64,000 bases of DNA from Desarmillaria ectypa. Its lineage: Eukaryota; Basidiomycota; Agaricomycetes; Agaricales; Physalacriaceae. Every line of letters begins with the position of its first letter. The stretch's first letter is position 1. Below are positions 1-13,285 of the stretch, in pieces. The notes beneath the pieces are model-generated. The model did no database searches. It was not told the DNA's origin and saw only the letters and a list, made by a program, of their open reading frames with translations. The translations under genes were made by a program, and so were the position numbers. The DNA lies in the NCBI GenBank assembly GCA_030407005.1, contig JAUDYN010000008.1, forward strand, positions 2,046,001 through 2,110,000, read 5' to 3'.

Positions 1-889
1 AACAGATCACCCCTGTTAAGGGCCAACTACTTATCCATGTCTGGACAGATTCAGGGCCAGGCAGTTCTGGCCTCCATGTCAGCATGCCATAACTCCCAGG
101 CAGCAGTCCTAAAGGGGCTGAATAGGTCTCTATTAATGTTGGAAAGTTTGGGCCACTTGTAATCAGCCTCATCAATGTTAAAGGGACTGTTGGCAGCAAG
201 GGGAGTGGTCAGGACTTCCTTGGTTGAGGAGTTGTCATTGGTGATTTCAATAAGGGGGAGAGAGGAGAAGAAGTCAGTTCCTCCTGTAGGCCAGGATTCT
301 CATTCCTGGGTTCTGACAGCCCAGGGGCTATATGGGTGGATCTGAGGGTAGGAATTTTCCATCCAGGGACCATTGTCATGTCCCATTCTTGTATGGGTGG
401 GATGGGCTGGGGGGGTGTAGGAGGAGGGGGGGACTCTCATCATCAGATCATAGTCCAACATTCTGCAGATGCTTGGGCATGGGGGAGGTAGGTTGTTCCA
501 CCCTATCATCAGCTGTGTGGAAGGATTCCCTATGTATTGGGAACTCCTCTGAAGAATCTGCGAAATAGGCCTGGGGATGCAGGAGGGTTTCTTGGACTTG
601 GATGTCCATACTCATGGTTGCCACTCTGGTGGTGGCTGGTCATTGGAGGACATGGAGGGGGTGTTGGGAAGGTTGGGGAGGAAGTTGTGGTGAATGGTGG
701 AGTTGCCATTCTTGGTGTAGAAGTGCTTGGACCTCCTCTTTGTATGTTAATACTAGTAGAGCAGTGAATAGAATGATAAGTGCAGTGCCACCAATTGCGA
801 CACTGAGAGGGATAGTTTTTCAGTTTTGCTCTTCATTTGATATGTGTTGGTGCTTCTTTTACAGCTAGTGTAGAAGGAGTGGTAAGGAG
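1..889 (-). pseudogene. Gypsy-A copy A1, 5' leader and gag fragment
   Basis: This is the 5' internal part of a minus-strand Gypsy-A element whose 5' LTR follows at 903-1296; the rest lies beyond the left edge. Translated on the minus strand it matches the leader/gag region of the complete copy at 32362-33600, including a hydrophobic segment coded by about 735-813. That segment has the family pattern IGG then leucine/isoleucine/phenylalanine, ending LTYKEE. The expected start ATG reads ATA and there are stops, so it is not functional. Bases 890-902 are the complement of the self-priming site described for the family. Confidence 0.7.
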
Positions 890-902
890 ATCTTTTGACT
901 AA

Positions 903-1296
903 TGTTAGGACCTGGTCCTAGCACATGATCTTGGGATCTTTATGTCACTCTGAGCTGTCTTGTGTTCAGACAATCACTCATAATAGAGGACAGTTCAGTC
1001 TTTGGATATGTGCAAGAGGAGATATATGATTTAAGTTTAGTCAAAAGATAGAGAGTAAGTACCAAAACTACTCTACTTATATACTGAAAATGTGATGCTA
1101 ATAATACATGAAATGATGTTGTCCATGTGTAAGCCAGAAGAGAGTCAGATGACTGTGGTCCAGTTATGGTGAAGCCATTAGAAATGTGTGCAACACTAGC
1201 AGATTGATATGGTGATCTGGTGCTATTGGATGGATACAGAGGTGATGCATAAGCATCAGAATATGAAAAAGATGAGATAATGAAAAAATCATAATA
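903..1296 (-). repeat. Gypsy-A LTR (5' LTR of copy A1)
   Basis: 394-bp LTR in minus orientation. It begins TGTTAGG on the plus strand (element end CCTAACA) and ends ATCATAATA (element start TATTATGAT, a decayed TGTTATGAT). It contains a TATATAAG-type box and, at 1037-1049, TTAGTCAAAAGAT, the exact complement of ATCTTTTGACTAA at 890-902 just outside the LTR. It directly abuts the RT fragment that starts at 1297. Confidence 0.85.
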
Positions 1297-4187
1297 GGAC
1301 TATCACAAATTAAACAAAATGTTGATCAAGAATCATTATTCTCTCCCATTAATCTCAGAGCTGATTGACAAGCTGCATGGAGCAAAGTATTTTTCCAAAC
1401 TGGACATTCATTAGGGATACAACAATGTATGAATTCAAAAAGGAGACAAGAAGAAAGCTGCCTTCAGAACTAATCGAGGGCTCTTTGAGCCTACAGTAAT
1501 GTTCTTTGGACTCACAAATTCATCAGCCACCTTCCAGTGAATGATGAATGACATATTCAAGGATTTGATCACTGGAGGAAAAGTAACTATATACCTTGAT
1601 AATATTCTCATTTTCACCAAATCCCTATCTGAACACTGAACCATCATTTGACAAGTTCTCTAATGACTATAAGAGAACAAACTATTTCTCAAAGCTAAAA
1701 AATTTGAATTTGAAGTACTCAAAACTGAGTATTTAGGAGTTATCATCAGTGAGAACTCAATCTGCATGGACCCAGTCAAAGTTGCTGGAATTATGGAATG
1801 GCCTATACTGATGAAAAAGAAGGAACTACAATCCTTTTTAGGATTTACAAACTTCTATTGCAAATTTATACATGACTATTCCAAAATAGTACAACCTTTG
1901 ACCCAGTTAACCAGCAAAGTCAATTGGACCTGGAGAATTGAACAAGAACAAGCATTCTCACAACTTAAAAAGTTGATGACCATGAATGTCATTCTCACTA
2001 TTCTCTCTGATGAAGGAAAATTCTGAGTCAAAGCAGACTCCAGTGACAGAGCCATTGGTGCTGTTCTAAGCCAAGAACAGAATGGCAAGTGGAGGCCCAT
2101 CACCTTCATGTCAAAAGCACTGACAGTCACTGAATGCAATTACAAGATCTATAACAAAGAATTGCTGGCCATCATGCTAGCTCTGGAAGAATGGTGCTAT
2201 TATCTTATGGGCACTAAGAAGACAATTGAAATTTGGACCAATCATCAAAATCTCCAGTATTTATAAAAACCCCAGAAGTTGAACTGCCAACAAGCTTGGT
2301 GGGTCACTGAATTGGCCAAATACCATTTTATTCTCCAGCACAAGGCTGGAATCACCAACAAAAAGGCTGACTTACTCAGTCAATGAGATGATCATGACCA
2401 AGGAAAAACAGATAATCAAGACATGACTGTTCTCTCCCTGGAACACTTTCAGGCATTAATCCTGCCCTCTAGCAAGGAATAAATTACATATATAAAAGAC
2501 ACAACCAGGCAAAGGACACAATGGGACCAAGGGATCGAGAAGTCCCTTAACTATGAATGATGAATAACACAGAAGGATGAAATACTGTGGTACAATGGAT
2601 GCATATATATTCCACAAGATGCATCTCTCCATGAAGAGATCATTACACAGCACTATGACTATATTACTGCTGGGCATCCAGGCATCACCAAAACTAAGGA
2701 ACTGGTTTTATGAGAATATTGGTGGCCCAAAATGAAGAAGGACATTGAAACATATATCAAGAGATGTGAAACATGCCAAAGGATGAAAAGTGACACATAA
2801 GCCAAAGCTGCTCCTCTTCATCCTAATATAATTCCAGACATCTCTTGGACCCACATCTCAGTAGACATGGTCACAGGCCTTCCAGAATCTGAAGGCTATA
2901 ATGCTCTACTTGTCATTGTAGACCATTTCTCCAAAACAATACTACCAATCCCATGTCATGAAGAATTATCAGCAGAAGGTTGGGCCCACATTCTCCAAAA
3001 ACATGTCTATGCCAAGCATGGAATGCTGCAAGTAGTCATCTCTGACCACAGACCCCAATTTGTATCTTCCTTCATGAAGAAACTCTATCAGATGCTAAAT
3101 ATCACTCAAAACACATCCACTGCCTATCATCCCCAGACCAATGGACAAACAGAACAAGTCAATCAAGAAATTGAAAAATACCTCTGTATTTTTGTCAACC
3201 ATCAACAAACAGACTGGGTCAAATGGCTACCACTCACTGAATTTGCCCACAATGACCATGTACATTCAGCAATAGGAAAGAGTCCCTTCATGACCTTGTA
3301 TGGCCAAAATCCTCATCTCATTCCAGACTCCATTCAAAAAACCATGTTTGCAAATCCTACAGCTGTAGAATTCATGGAAACTATAGCCCAAGTCCATAAG
3401 AAGGTTCATGAGGCTTTAGGAAAAGCTGCAGCACAAATGAAGGTGCAGTATGACAAACAGAAACAGTCACCCTGAGAGTATCAGATCAGTGATAAGGTTT
3501 GGCTTGACACTACCAACCTTCATCTTCCAAGACCAAAAAAGAAACTCAATGATAAATGAACTGGACTGTTTGAAATCATTGAAAAATCTGGCATGTCAGC
3601 ATACAAACTGAAGCTACTGCCCCACTGGAAGATATACCCATGATTCAATGAAAACCTGTTAACTCCCTATATTGTGCCCTCATTCCCCAACCAACAACAA
3701 CTGCCACCTCCTCTGCCAGACCTCATTGATGGTCAGGAAGAATACGAAATTGAAGAAGTTTTAGACTCTCACACTCATCAAGTATGAGCAAAATGGGGAC
3801 AACCCTCCAGAGAAGTTACAGACTACTTAGTCAAATAAAAGGGATGGACAAGAGAACACAACTCTTGGGTCTGAGAAACTAAGATGGAAAATGCCAAAGA
3901 AGTGATTGCAGAGTATAAGGCTAATGTCAACTGAGCCTTATATGACATAAAAATCATAACCAAGGACAAAAGAGTGGTCAACATACTAGACCATGAATAC
4001 TCAGAGAATGGTGATATCACATACCTTGCACAATGCAAGGATGGATATAAAATTAGATCATCAACCCAAACAAAGATGTATGAAAAAGCCTGATTAATCA
4101 GTACTGGATCAGTCAAGTGGAATCACAACTTGACACCCCTGAAGAAGAGCCTTAGCAGTCAGAATGACTGCTTTAACAAGGGGGTAA
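1297..4187 (+). pseudogene. Gypsy-A copy A2 pol (RT, RNase H, integrase, chromodomain), broken
   Basis: This is a 5'-truncated pol of a chromodomain Ty3/Gypsy element. In order: RT from about 1297 (DYHKLNKM, then VMFFGLTN, then the catalytic box as YLDNILIF where YLDD is expected), RNase H with TECNYKIYNKELLAI at about 2130, the integrase zinc-binding region near 2600-2790, the integrase core as a 202-codon open stretch at 2867-3475 (VIVDHFSK, ISDHRPQF, AYHPQTNGQTEQ), and a chromodomain at about 3750-3920 (EVLDSHTH ... SREVTDYLVK). The many TGA/TAA codons often sit where CGA or CAA would be expected, which fits C-to-T decay. The polypurine tract AACAAGGGGGTAA at 4175-4187 leads into the 3' LTR. 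Copy A1 probably inserted into its 5' part. Confidence 0.8.
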
Positions 4188-4581
4188 TATTACAATTTTT
4201 CCATTATCTTATCATTTTCATATCCTGATGCTTATGCATCATCTTCATATCCATCCAATCCCACCATACGATGCTATCCACCTTCTGGTACCCCCCTATT
4301 CCTAATAGCTTCACTATGACTGGATCACAGTCATCTGACTCTCTCAAGGTTCACACATAGATACTACCATTTCACCTATTATTAGTGTCATACTTTTAGT
4401 ATATAAGTAGAGTGGTTTCTGTACATACTCTCTATCTTTTGACTAAACTTTAATCATATACCTTCTACTACACACATCTAAAGACCAACCATCCTCTTAC
4501 TTATGGGTGATTGTCTGAATGTGAGACAGCCCAAGAGTGACATAAGCATCCCAAGATCATGTGTTAGACAGGGTTATAACA
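4188..4581 (+). repeat. Gypsy-A LTR (3' LTR of copy A2)
   Basis: 394-bp LTR immediately after the polypurine tract. It starts TATTACAATTTTTCC and ends GGTTATAACA, decayed forms of the family ends. A TATATAAG box is near 4399 and ATCTTTTGACTAA near 4434, the presumed transcript start. The flank from 4582 is the hinge region of another Gypsy-A copy on the opposite strand, so A2 appears to have inserted into A3. Confidence 0.8.
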
Positions 4582-5712
4582 TCTATTGATAAGATCTGAA
4601 GGCAGTGATGAAGATAACTGTTGGTTTGGGAATGCAGAGGTGACATATGGAGTCAGTAGTTTCTCATTGAAATGGGGATAAATCTTCCAATGCAGTGGTA
4701 ACTTTAGCTTGTATGCTGCTGATTTTCAAGGATTTCAAATGGTCTAGTTTGTTTGTCTCTAACTTAATATTCTTGGGCCACCCATCTCTTCTTGTAATAT
4801 TGCTTCTTCATTTGAGTGGCCATCTTATCCAGTGCATCATGTACTTCTTTGTGGACCTGTGCCATGATTTCCATGAACTCTATAGCTGTTGAGTTTGTGA
4901 ATGGGGTTTCTCTTGTGGGGTCAGGTACTAAGTGGGGATCCTGTCCATAAAGGATCATGAATGGGCTCTGATTAGTGGCAGAATATATCTGATTGTTATG
5001 AGTGAACTTGGCAAGAGATAGCCATTCATTCTAATCATTCTGCCAATGGTTTATGAAAATTTGAAGATATTTTTCGATTTCTTGATTTACTTATTCTGTC
5101 TGTCCATTAGTTTGGGGATGATATGCTGTGGATGCATTTGGAGTAATATTCAACATGTGATATAGGTCTTTTATAAAGTTGGAGCTGAGAGCCTCAGTTG
5201 GAGATTACTACTTGAGGTATACTATGTTTGGTATAGACATGATCTTGTAGAATCCAGGCCTATTCTTCCACAGAGAGTTCCTCATGACAGACAATAGGAA
5301 TGATTGTCTTGGAAAATCTGTTAATGACTACCAATAGGGCATTGTAATGATTAGATTTGGGGAGTCCAGTGACCATGTTAACTGAGATATGTGTCCAAGG
5401 TCTGGTGGGAATGACATTAGGGTGTAGTGGGGCAGCTTTTATCTATATGCTACTCTTCATTTGCTAACAGATTTTGCACCCTTTGTCATATCTTTCTATG
5501 TCTCTTTTTAATTTTGGACACCAATAGTCTTGGAGGACAAGTTTAGCAGTTTTTGCTATGCTAGGGTGTCCAGTGGTGATATGATTATGATTATGAGTGA
5601 TGATTTCACCTCATAGAGACTTCTTTCTGAGTATGTAGATATGTCCATCATAATATAGCATTTCTTAGTCTTGGGTGATTCTTTATTTATAGTCTAGGGA
5701 GTTCACTATACT
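4582..5712 (-). pseudogene. Gypsy-A copy A3, integrase fragment
   Basis: Minus-strand pol fragment read from 5712 down to 4582: zinc-binding region, integrase core (AYHPQTN-like near 5120), integrase C-terminus with an open 64-codon piece at 4764-4958, and the hinge before the chromodomain, where it is cut by the A2 LTR. Its other end is cut by the A4 LTR at 5713. Numerous stops; no function expected. Confidence 0.75.
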
Positions 5713-6082
5713 TGTTATGATTTTTCTATTTTTCTTATCTTATCCCACATCTAATTACTATCACTCATCAATCTCACCATACTGTTAACCCTATTTTTAG
5801 ACACCTCACTATGGTTACCTGGTTACCTGTATACACATGACTTTACTTATTTCATGCATAGACAATACACAGTCACATTTATTATTAGCTCATGCATTTT
5901 AGTATATAAGTAGAGTAGTTTGCTTATACATTCTCTATCTTTCAACTAAAGTTTATTCAATACTAAACTACCTTTATACATCCTAAGACTGAGCCATGCT
6001 CTAATCCCAAGTGATTGTCTAAATATGAGACAGCCCTAGAGTTGCACAAAGTCTGAAGATCATATGAAGATTAGTTCTAACA
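5713..6082 (+). repeat. Gypsy-A LTR (5' LTR of copy A4)
   Basis: 370-bp LTR starting TGTTATGATTTTTC and ending TTCTAACA. A TATATAAG box lies near 5903, followed by ATCTTTCAACTAA at 5937-5949. The complement of this transcript-start region lies just outside the LTR at 6084-6096 (TTAGTCGAAAGAT, 12 of 13 paired). Confidence 0.85.
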
Positions 6083-8948
6083 ATTAGTCGAAAGATTTTA
6101 TCTGCCTCTTTACCACTAGCTATGAAGTAGCAACTCATATGCCAGAAAAACAAACCATCACTCTTAGCATCACTATTGGTCATGCCTTTTTACTAGTGCT
6201 CTTCACTGCACTCTTTATTCTCACTTATAAGGAAGAAATCTGGGCATATTCATGCCAAAGACAGCTTTTATGACCCCACCCTTCTCCACTATTTTCTCTA
6301 CATTATGTCTTACTAAGACAACCCACCTCTACCAGGGTGGATCCCACAAATATAGCATCTGTTGAAGAAGAAGGGATCTCAAAATACTAGGTCTACTTTA
6401 TCAACTCCTTAGAGGAGTTTTCTTCATGAGGGAGGACTCCTACTGCCTCAAACCATATGTTGGAATGACCTCCCACCCCACAGGAACACCCACAGAACAT
6501 ACAGAGTATGTTATAAATCCCCAGTGAGTCCCCTTCACCTCTCTATATCTCTCCCCATCTAGCCCATATATGGGTTCAACATCCAAATGACTCCAGAATG
6601 GGTCTATCCCATTCCACCACCCACCCATATAGCCTCTGGGCCACCATGCAGAAGTGAGACTCTTGGCCAGCCAGAGGAATAGAGTCAGACTCCTTGTTCT
6701 TCCTCCCTCTTATCATTATCCATGATGACCCCTGACCCCAATCACTCCTGCAGCCCTCAACAACCCCTTTAATCCTGATAAAGCTGACTATAAGTGGCTC
6801 AGCCTCTCTAATATCAATCAGGCCCTCTTTGGCCCCTTCCAAACAGAGGCCTGGAAACTCCAAAGGGCAGACATTGAGGCCAGAACAGCCTGGCCCCAGA
6901 TCTGTCCAGGCATAGATGAGTGGCTGGCCCTCAACTGAGAGGATTTAGTATGCAGACCCAACTCAGGCTCCAACATATATGCCCAAATTTGAGCTAATAG
7001 GTATTGACAGTTATACCTCCCTGCAGCAGGGTATTTGGCACTTAAGCTATGCTCACAAACAACTGAGGAATGACAGGAACTGAAATGTGCCCTTCAGGTA
7101 CTAGTATGATAGGAGGGAAATAGGATAGAGCACAATAAGGCAGAGTTTTAATTATAATACATTTATATATATGATAGAATTCTATGCCAGACTGGGCCAG
7201 GCCCAGTCCTAATACACACCCTATCTGGCCTACTCCTCACTGGATTATCCACCCAACACTCTAGCTTACCAGCTGCAACCACTACCAGACTCACCACCAA
7301 CAAGCTAAATCTGACAACCTAGTTATTACCTCTATCAGGGTGGTAGCCTTCTATTTACAGGTATAGGAGAAGATTTCAGATCAAGCACTGAGCCTGCAGA
7401 ACTGCCAGAACTGTCAGCAAAAGAATAGTTATAAGTAGCTAAGAAATAATTAACTCAAAAGGAGTGACAGATCAAGAAGATCCATCAAGAACTTCCAGAG
7501 GTGGAGGCCACCAAAACTCTTCACACCATAATTTGGTAACTCAGCAACAAGGTAAGAAACCTGAATGCAGGAGACTGGTGGAGCCTCTAAGAGCTTTAAT
7601 ATCAAGACTGAATCACTACTCAATCTCAAGACCACTCTTAAGACAGGCCCCACCCAATTGCTATCTGAACCCTGCTAGGAATACTCCTGACAATGTCCTC
7701 TACCTGGGCATCAAGCTCATCCTCCTCCAGCTCCCCAAACTATTCAAAGGAGACTATGATAATATTAAATACTTTATCAGTCATTATATCACCTATTTTA
7801 AAGTATTCTATTACTACTTCTAGCTATCATTACATCTGGTACTATTCATGACCTCCCACTTCAAGGGAGCCACTAAGGACTGGTGAGTCTACAAGAGACC
7901 CAAGTACTGGGTGGAAGATGTCTATAATGATACTGCTCCCCATTTCTGATATTCTAGTTGAGAGGAATTCATAAATCTTATCACCTGACAATTCTGGGAC
8001 CCTACAATCAAAGAGGTTCACAAAAAAAGGATGTTCAACCTTTGGATGGGAACACAACCTACAACCCACTACTTCCAAAAGCTGGAAGAGAAAGCTAAGC
8101 TAGCAGGCCAAAGGACTGATGAGAATGAGCATGGGGCTATGGTGAAGGCTGTTTGACTAAGAGTACCATCCTCTTATACAATCTTTATCTCAAACATAAA
8201 AGTAAACATCCCATGTGATTACTCAGAATGGAAGGAGCATATATAAAGAATGCCAAAAAAAATGAGTCTTTGACCAAACTGCTAGAGTACTATAAGATAG
8301 CCAGAAGAAGGACTCCTGACCTGCTCACAATCAACTCAGCAGCAGATCAGCTGCTGGAGCAACAAGTTCAATGGCTCCAAAGCTGGTGACCAATATGAGT
8401 CTCAACTAAGATACAAATACCAGCCAATAGACTACATATGGTGGGCAGGGACAGCCTATGGAAGTAGATTGATGCAAAACTGAGGGGAGGTGTTTCTGAT
8501 GCAATGAGAAGGGCCACATGGCCAAGAACTGCCCTAAGAAAAGGGAATACAAGGACATTTGATCAGTAGATATCACTAATAAAGTGGAAAAGACTGAGGC
8601 CAAGATTAAGGAAGTAAAAGAGTAGGCTGTCAAGAGTTCAATTTCTCTTGCATGGCCAAGAAATCTGGTGGTGCATCCTTAGGCTCCACAGATCAGACTT
8701 ATGTATATTCTGTAGGATTTGATAAATATACATGCAAAAAAATATAACTTTGTTCAGACTCTAATCCCAAATGCATCTAAAGAATCAAAAAAGAACTAGT
8801 ACAATATGTTTATGAAACATAATGATACTAAGATATACAGTGAATCCTGCTCCTCCAACAAAGCATGAGACATGCCAGGTAGTGCTGGCACCACAATATG
8901 GGATACCAATCCTGGGACCAGAGCAAGTAGATGGGACACCTTTGAGTC
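6083..8948 (+). pseudogene. Gypsy-A copy A4 gag region, broken
   Basis: Runs from the self-priming site through the small membrane-segment reading frame (6139-6273), a domain with DKADYKWLSLSN near 6780, the capsid region (PKLFKGDYDNIKYF near 7740) and a CCHC zinc knuckle at about 8486-8530 (C-x2-C-x4-H-x4-C, with one TGA inside). It is cut at 8948/8949 by the inverted copy of element F. Stops in all frames. The first bases past the knuckle match the protease-proximal part of the complete copy near 34850-35100. Confidence 0.75.
6139..6273 (+). CDS. Short membrane-segment reading frame at the 5' end of Gypsy-A
   Basis: A 44-codon open frame from ATG 6139 to TGA 6271. After nine polar residues it has a hydrophobic run of about 20 residues (residues 11-30, LLVLFTALFIL in its core), then charged KEEIWAY and CQRQ. 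The same position in copies A1, A8 (30235-30381) and the complete element (32408 onward) codes for a clearly related peptide, so the hydrophobic segment is a family trait. Whether it is a separate protein or the N-terminus of Gag is unclear: the stop could be a decayed CGA. Known gypsy Gag proteins are not expected to start with a membrane anchor, so any function is inference. Confidence 0.5.
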   Translation: MPEKQTITLSITIGHAFLLVLFTALFILTYKEEIWAYSCQRQLL

Positions 8949-11938
8949 ACTCTGCATATGAATAGTAATGTCAGGATCCCAGGCTATTCCTAGCCTGGTC
9001 ACAATGGTACTAGCCATTGATACTATCTGTGAGCCACCATCAACTACACTTTCTTCTTCATCTGCACCATTAATTAAAGGATAGGCAGCTCGCAGACTAG
9101 CTGAGTCTTTGGCAACTATTACCTGCTTAGGCTTTTCTCCTGGTGCTAGTGAATCAAGATACTGTAGATATGGGTCAGTCATAATCAAGGACCCAGTGGG
9201 AATTAAACCCATACTGAATTGTGCTGCCATGAACGTTGCAGATGGCAAGTCAGAAATGTTGATTGCATCTGCATTCAAGGACAAGGCCTTATTAGCTGCA
9301 TTTTCTTCATCAATAGACTTGTCAAATGGCAATGGGTCAGACTTGGGTTCAGTCTCCCCCACACTATACATCTGTTCTGTTACTGGCTGAGCCAAAATTC
9401 ATTTCTTAGCCATTAATTTGGCAATTTCTTTTCTTAGAGGCTCAGACAGGTCCATAAGCTCTTCAGCATTCAAGACTATAGGCATTTTCAATACTTTAGA
9501 TGCAACATCTTGCACTCTACCCTCCTTATGGATGGGTGCCATATGTTTATATGCTGGTGTCTTGGATTCCTCAAATCTTACTTGGTTTTTCTTTTTGTTT
9601 GTGATATCTGATGGGAGGAGTGCAAAACTTACACTCAGAACTTTTCTAAATAGTAGTTCTCAATGTGGGGCCTCATCCTCCTTACTGCTAGCATCTTCTA
9701 CTGTTACCAGTTTCTTACTAGTGAGTTTAATAGTAGGTATTTCCACTACAATCTTCTTACTAGTGAGTAATTGCAGTGCTGGTTCTTCTTTCTCATATTC
9801 ATCAGATTCATCAGACACTGGTTCAACCACTTTCTTTACATATTTCTTCAGTTCAGTTCCCTTGGGTCTGTTTTTAAAATGGTCCTCTAGCTGTTTATGG
9901 GGAATAGTCATAGAGATTGACGTATTCTTCCCCATAGCCTTCATCAGACCCTTTCAAAACCCTGTTGGGATGATTCACCACTGCTAGTGCACATGGCAAC
10001 ATACTGACTATCAAAATTTTGATTAGTAGCTGCAGTCTGATTACTGGCCTGGTTGAATAGTGACCTCATTTGATTCAAGAAAACATTAGGATCAAATGAT
10101 TGATTCAATGTTTGACTACTAGTATATGAGACAGGTGTTTGTCACAACTGAGGCTGAACAGTAGATTGAATAGGCATTGAAACATAAGTGCTAGTCTGCC
10201 AATACTGCAGGTCTTGACAAAGTCTATTGATCACTTCATCCCTAGCATCTCATGGCCTATTGGCATACAAAGAAGTGTTATCAGGTAGGCTGACATTAAA
10301 TATTCCAGTTGGCCCACTGACATCCTCCAAAAACATCTGTTCTTGCTTCTTATTTAACATTGCTAGCATTTGATCCATTGGACAGAGGTGTGCTGGTTCA
10401 TGTGGGATTGGATTACCATCGGCCATCATGAACTTGTGGTTGACAAACTTCAACAATCTTTCTGCTAAGTGCTTCTGGACATTCTGGCAATCTCTTACAT
10501 AGTGCCCAGGTTTCCAGTCATACTAGCAGTTGTCAGAAGGGCCTGCTCCCAGGTGTTCATTCTATGGTCATGATTGCCTTGGCAAGGAGTTATTATTTCC
10601 ACCTTGTTGAAAGGCTTTCAATATTTGTTCTTGGCACTCCTTTGCCTGTTTCTCACTCACGTCAATGTGATCAAGTAAAGTAGCTACTTGCTGCTTTACT
10701 TCTTCAAATTCTGCCTTGAATCCAGAACCACTAGTGGCTCTGGTAGATGATATACTTCCACTAGTCGCTGACAGAAGGTAACTAGTGGAGCTGTTGAGAG
10801 CAATATCATCAGCTTCAGCAACAACCTCATCGAGAGTGTGTATATCTTCTCATCTTTTAATGGGTCTTGCAGCAACAGGTGCAGCAGCACTACTGACACC
10901 AGCAGCAACAGCAGGTGCACTTGTCATGCTTTTGAATCCATGCTTGATACTCAATTGCAATGCAATGTTTTCTCTAAATGCGGGAGACAACAACTCAGTG
11001 AATTTCTCCACTAGTTCTCGATTCATGACTAGTGCCAGAGGTTTCTGCAGCTTCTTAGCTTCGGTCAAGAATCTACACTTGAACTTCAGATATGACTCAC
11101 ACTCGTCAGCCCCAAGGTTTGAGAACTTTCGCGATATACACATGAGCCTCTCCCAAGTGCCTGTCTCTGCATCTGCCACCTCTGGATAGTTTGTCAAGAT
11201 AGCTTCCTTGAATTCATTGAAGGTGCCACTATCATACTCCTCTAGAGCTTGCCATTCTTCTTTGGTACATGCATCTGTATACCTCACTAGCTTCCTCTTC
11301 TTCTCATCATTGTCAGTGATGCTATAGTTGGAGAATAAATCCTCCATTTGTCCAAGGAAATGATGCAAGTTTTCTGGTTCTTCACTATCAAACTTGGGCA
11401 CATCCCTAGACATTGGTCTAGGCATCTTTTGGTTGTTAGTCAACATGGATGGTCTATTAACAGTTTGAATGGACTGTGAGTTTGTTTGTCCAGGTACTAG
11501 TGATATTCTATCTTCACTAGAGAAGGAAGTTCTTGGCCTTAGGCATGATGTGATGGGTCTAGTCTGTTGAACTGTTAAGTTCACATTGATTCACTGTGCT
11601 GTCTCAGCTTGTGAGCTATTGGACAGTGCAGTTGCACTTCATTTCTGCTTTAACAAGTCATAGTTAGGTGGAGATCTAACACCAGCAGCTCATGAATTGG
11701 CTGTTGATCTTCCTCTTGGTCTCAAGGTAGCACTATTAGGTGCTAGCCTTGAAGACAATGCTCATATGGGCTCTGTAGTTCTAGCTTTGCCCTTTGCTTG
11801 CACTGAGGCTTGATTAGACAGATTGCATACAAGCTACTAGGTTTGAACAGTAGTTTATTTAACAAGACTAGTGTCAAATAAGTGTCTTTTATTCAACAAG
11901 ATTATCAAGTCTGAAACCCCCTCATGGTGGGCTCCAGA
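8949..11938 (-). pseudogene. Inverted partial copy of element F (gag to protease)
   Basis: Minus-strand copy of the first about 3 kb of element F's internal region. Position x here corresponds to 29327 minus x in element F, and all long reading frames are identical residue for residue, including the same internal stops (gag capsid frame at 10850-11584 equals 17743-18477). It starts at its 5' LTR (11939-13285) and is cut in the protease region at 8949, where it joins a Gypsy-A gag. Because it shares the decayed stops with its partner, it was copied after the element was already dead. Confidence 0.85.
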
Positions 11939-13285
11939 TGATGTGCTTGGTAACAGTGAGTGACAAAAGAATTAGGAAATGGCAATGAACACCAATCACA
12001 CTAAACCTCTTACTACTCTACACTTAATCACCAATATTGAATTTGAGTGGTTTTGAGTATGATAGAAGCACTCTGCAGACTTCAATAATCAAGTACAATT
12101 GTCTTAAAAGACATTTTATTCATTACTAGTGAGTTTATACAAAGTACTACTTGTACTAGTGGAGTGGGTAAGACACAATTAAATAAGAGTGACTTGGTTT
12201 GAGCTACTGTGCTTGTTCTGACTGAAACTGCTTCAGACTGGTGGTGCTCTTGACCCTATACTGCTTCCTACAAGTGATAAACACTTGACCAGTCGCACTC
12301 TTGGCTAACTAGTGGTGCTCTTGGCCTAAGAATAAACTATAACTCCGAGAACTTTGCTTGAACTAACTTCAAAAACACTCCGGACCTTTGCAGGACACAA
12401 CAGTGACTCTAAGGGACTTCAATTTAATGCAATACTATAGGTGACTTAGCAACTATTAATCACTTCATCAAGGTTAAGCACAAATGCCTTTAGTTGGGGA
12501 CACCAGTTACTACTAGTGAGGGCTCAACTGTGGGGATGGCTTGCCTGCCTTGCATGAGTGCCCATTCCACTACTGAGGCAAAACTATAAATATCAGCTGG
12601 GTATAGGGTATATTAGTAAGGATTTCTTGGCTAGTCATAAATAATGGTGAATAATCATGCAATAGTTGGTCTAGTCTGTTTTCTTTTCAAACAGTCGGTC
12701 TAGAGACTCCACAGTCAGTCTTTCCCCATCCTTGGCCCAACTGCATATCCTAGTAATGTGGTTATATGAATATCTGGATATTAGTGCCTGTAATAGCTAT
12801 CCAATCATGATCAAGAGTGCAGTCTGGCTACACTAGTATCGATCATAAGAGATCTATATCACAATAATCAGATCTGGGCTCAAGGTTAATCCATTCCTAA
12901 TTTATTTCTAAGTCCTGTTTTAAGATTGCCATGTGACTAGTTATCCTGACTTAGGCATTTTATGCTCAGTCCAGTTGGCTAGTGATAGAACTTCATGAGA
13001 TCTATGTACTCTGCTCCTGGTTTTGGTGTGCTAGTAGCATCCTTCATTTGCTAGTGGCTGTATTTAGTCCTGCTAGCATTTGAGTTACTAGTCTGGCCAG
13101 CTGGTAGATTTAACCCACTAATGGTGTTGCAGCCAAGTCCTGGCTCTACCAGTTGCTTACTGCTTTTAACTATCAGCTCAAAGCCTCAGCTATAGTCCTC
13201 TATGTATCACTAGTATAGGATAGATGTGCAATAGTATTGTTACAAAATCGCAAAATCTAGGTATGAATGTGTAGATAGTGTATCA
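11939..13285 (-). repeat. Element F LTR, inverted copy (5' LTR of the partial copy)
   Basis: 1347-bp LTR, the mirror image of 16042-17388. In element orientation it starts TGATACAC (TGATATGC in the partner) and ends AAGCACATCA. Spot comparison of the interior shows at most rare single-base differences, while the outermost 25 bases near 13261-13285 differ at about five positions. Confidence 0.9.

Noticed and set aside
8796..9395. A 199-codon minus-strand frame that looks like an intact protein
   Set aside because: Its first part is element F protease-region sequence and its last 50 residues come from reading across the junction at 8949 into antisense Gypsy-A; it is a chance fusion.
9418..9987. 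A 189-codon plus-strand frame (mirrored at 19340-19909 minus)
   Set aside because: It is antisense to the element F gag-protease frame; serine/phenylalanine-rich composition reflects the opposite strand.
10785..11189. A 134-codon plus-strand frame (mirrored at 18138-18542)
   Set aside because: Antisense shadow of the gag capsid domain.
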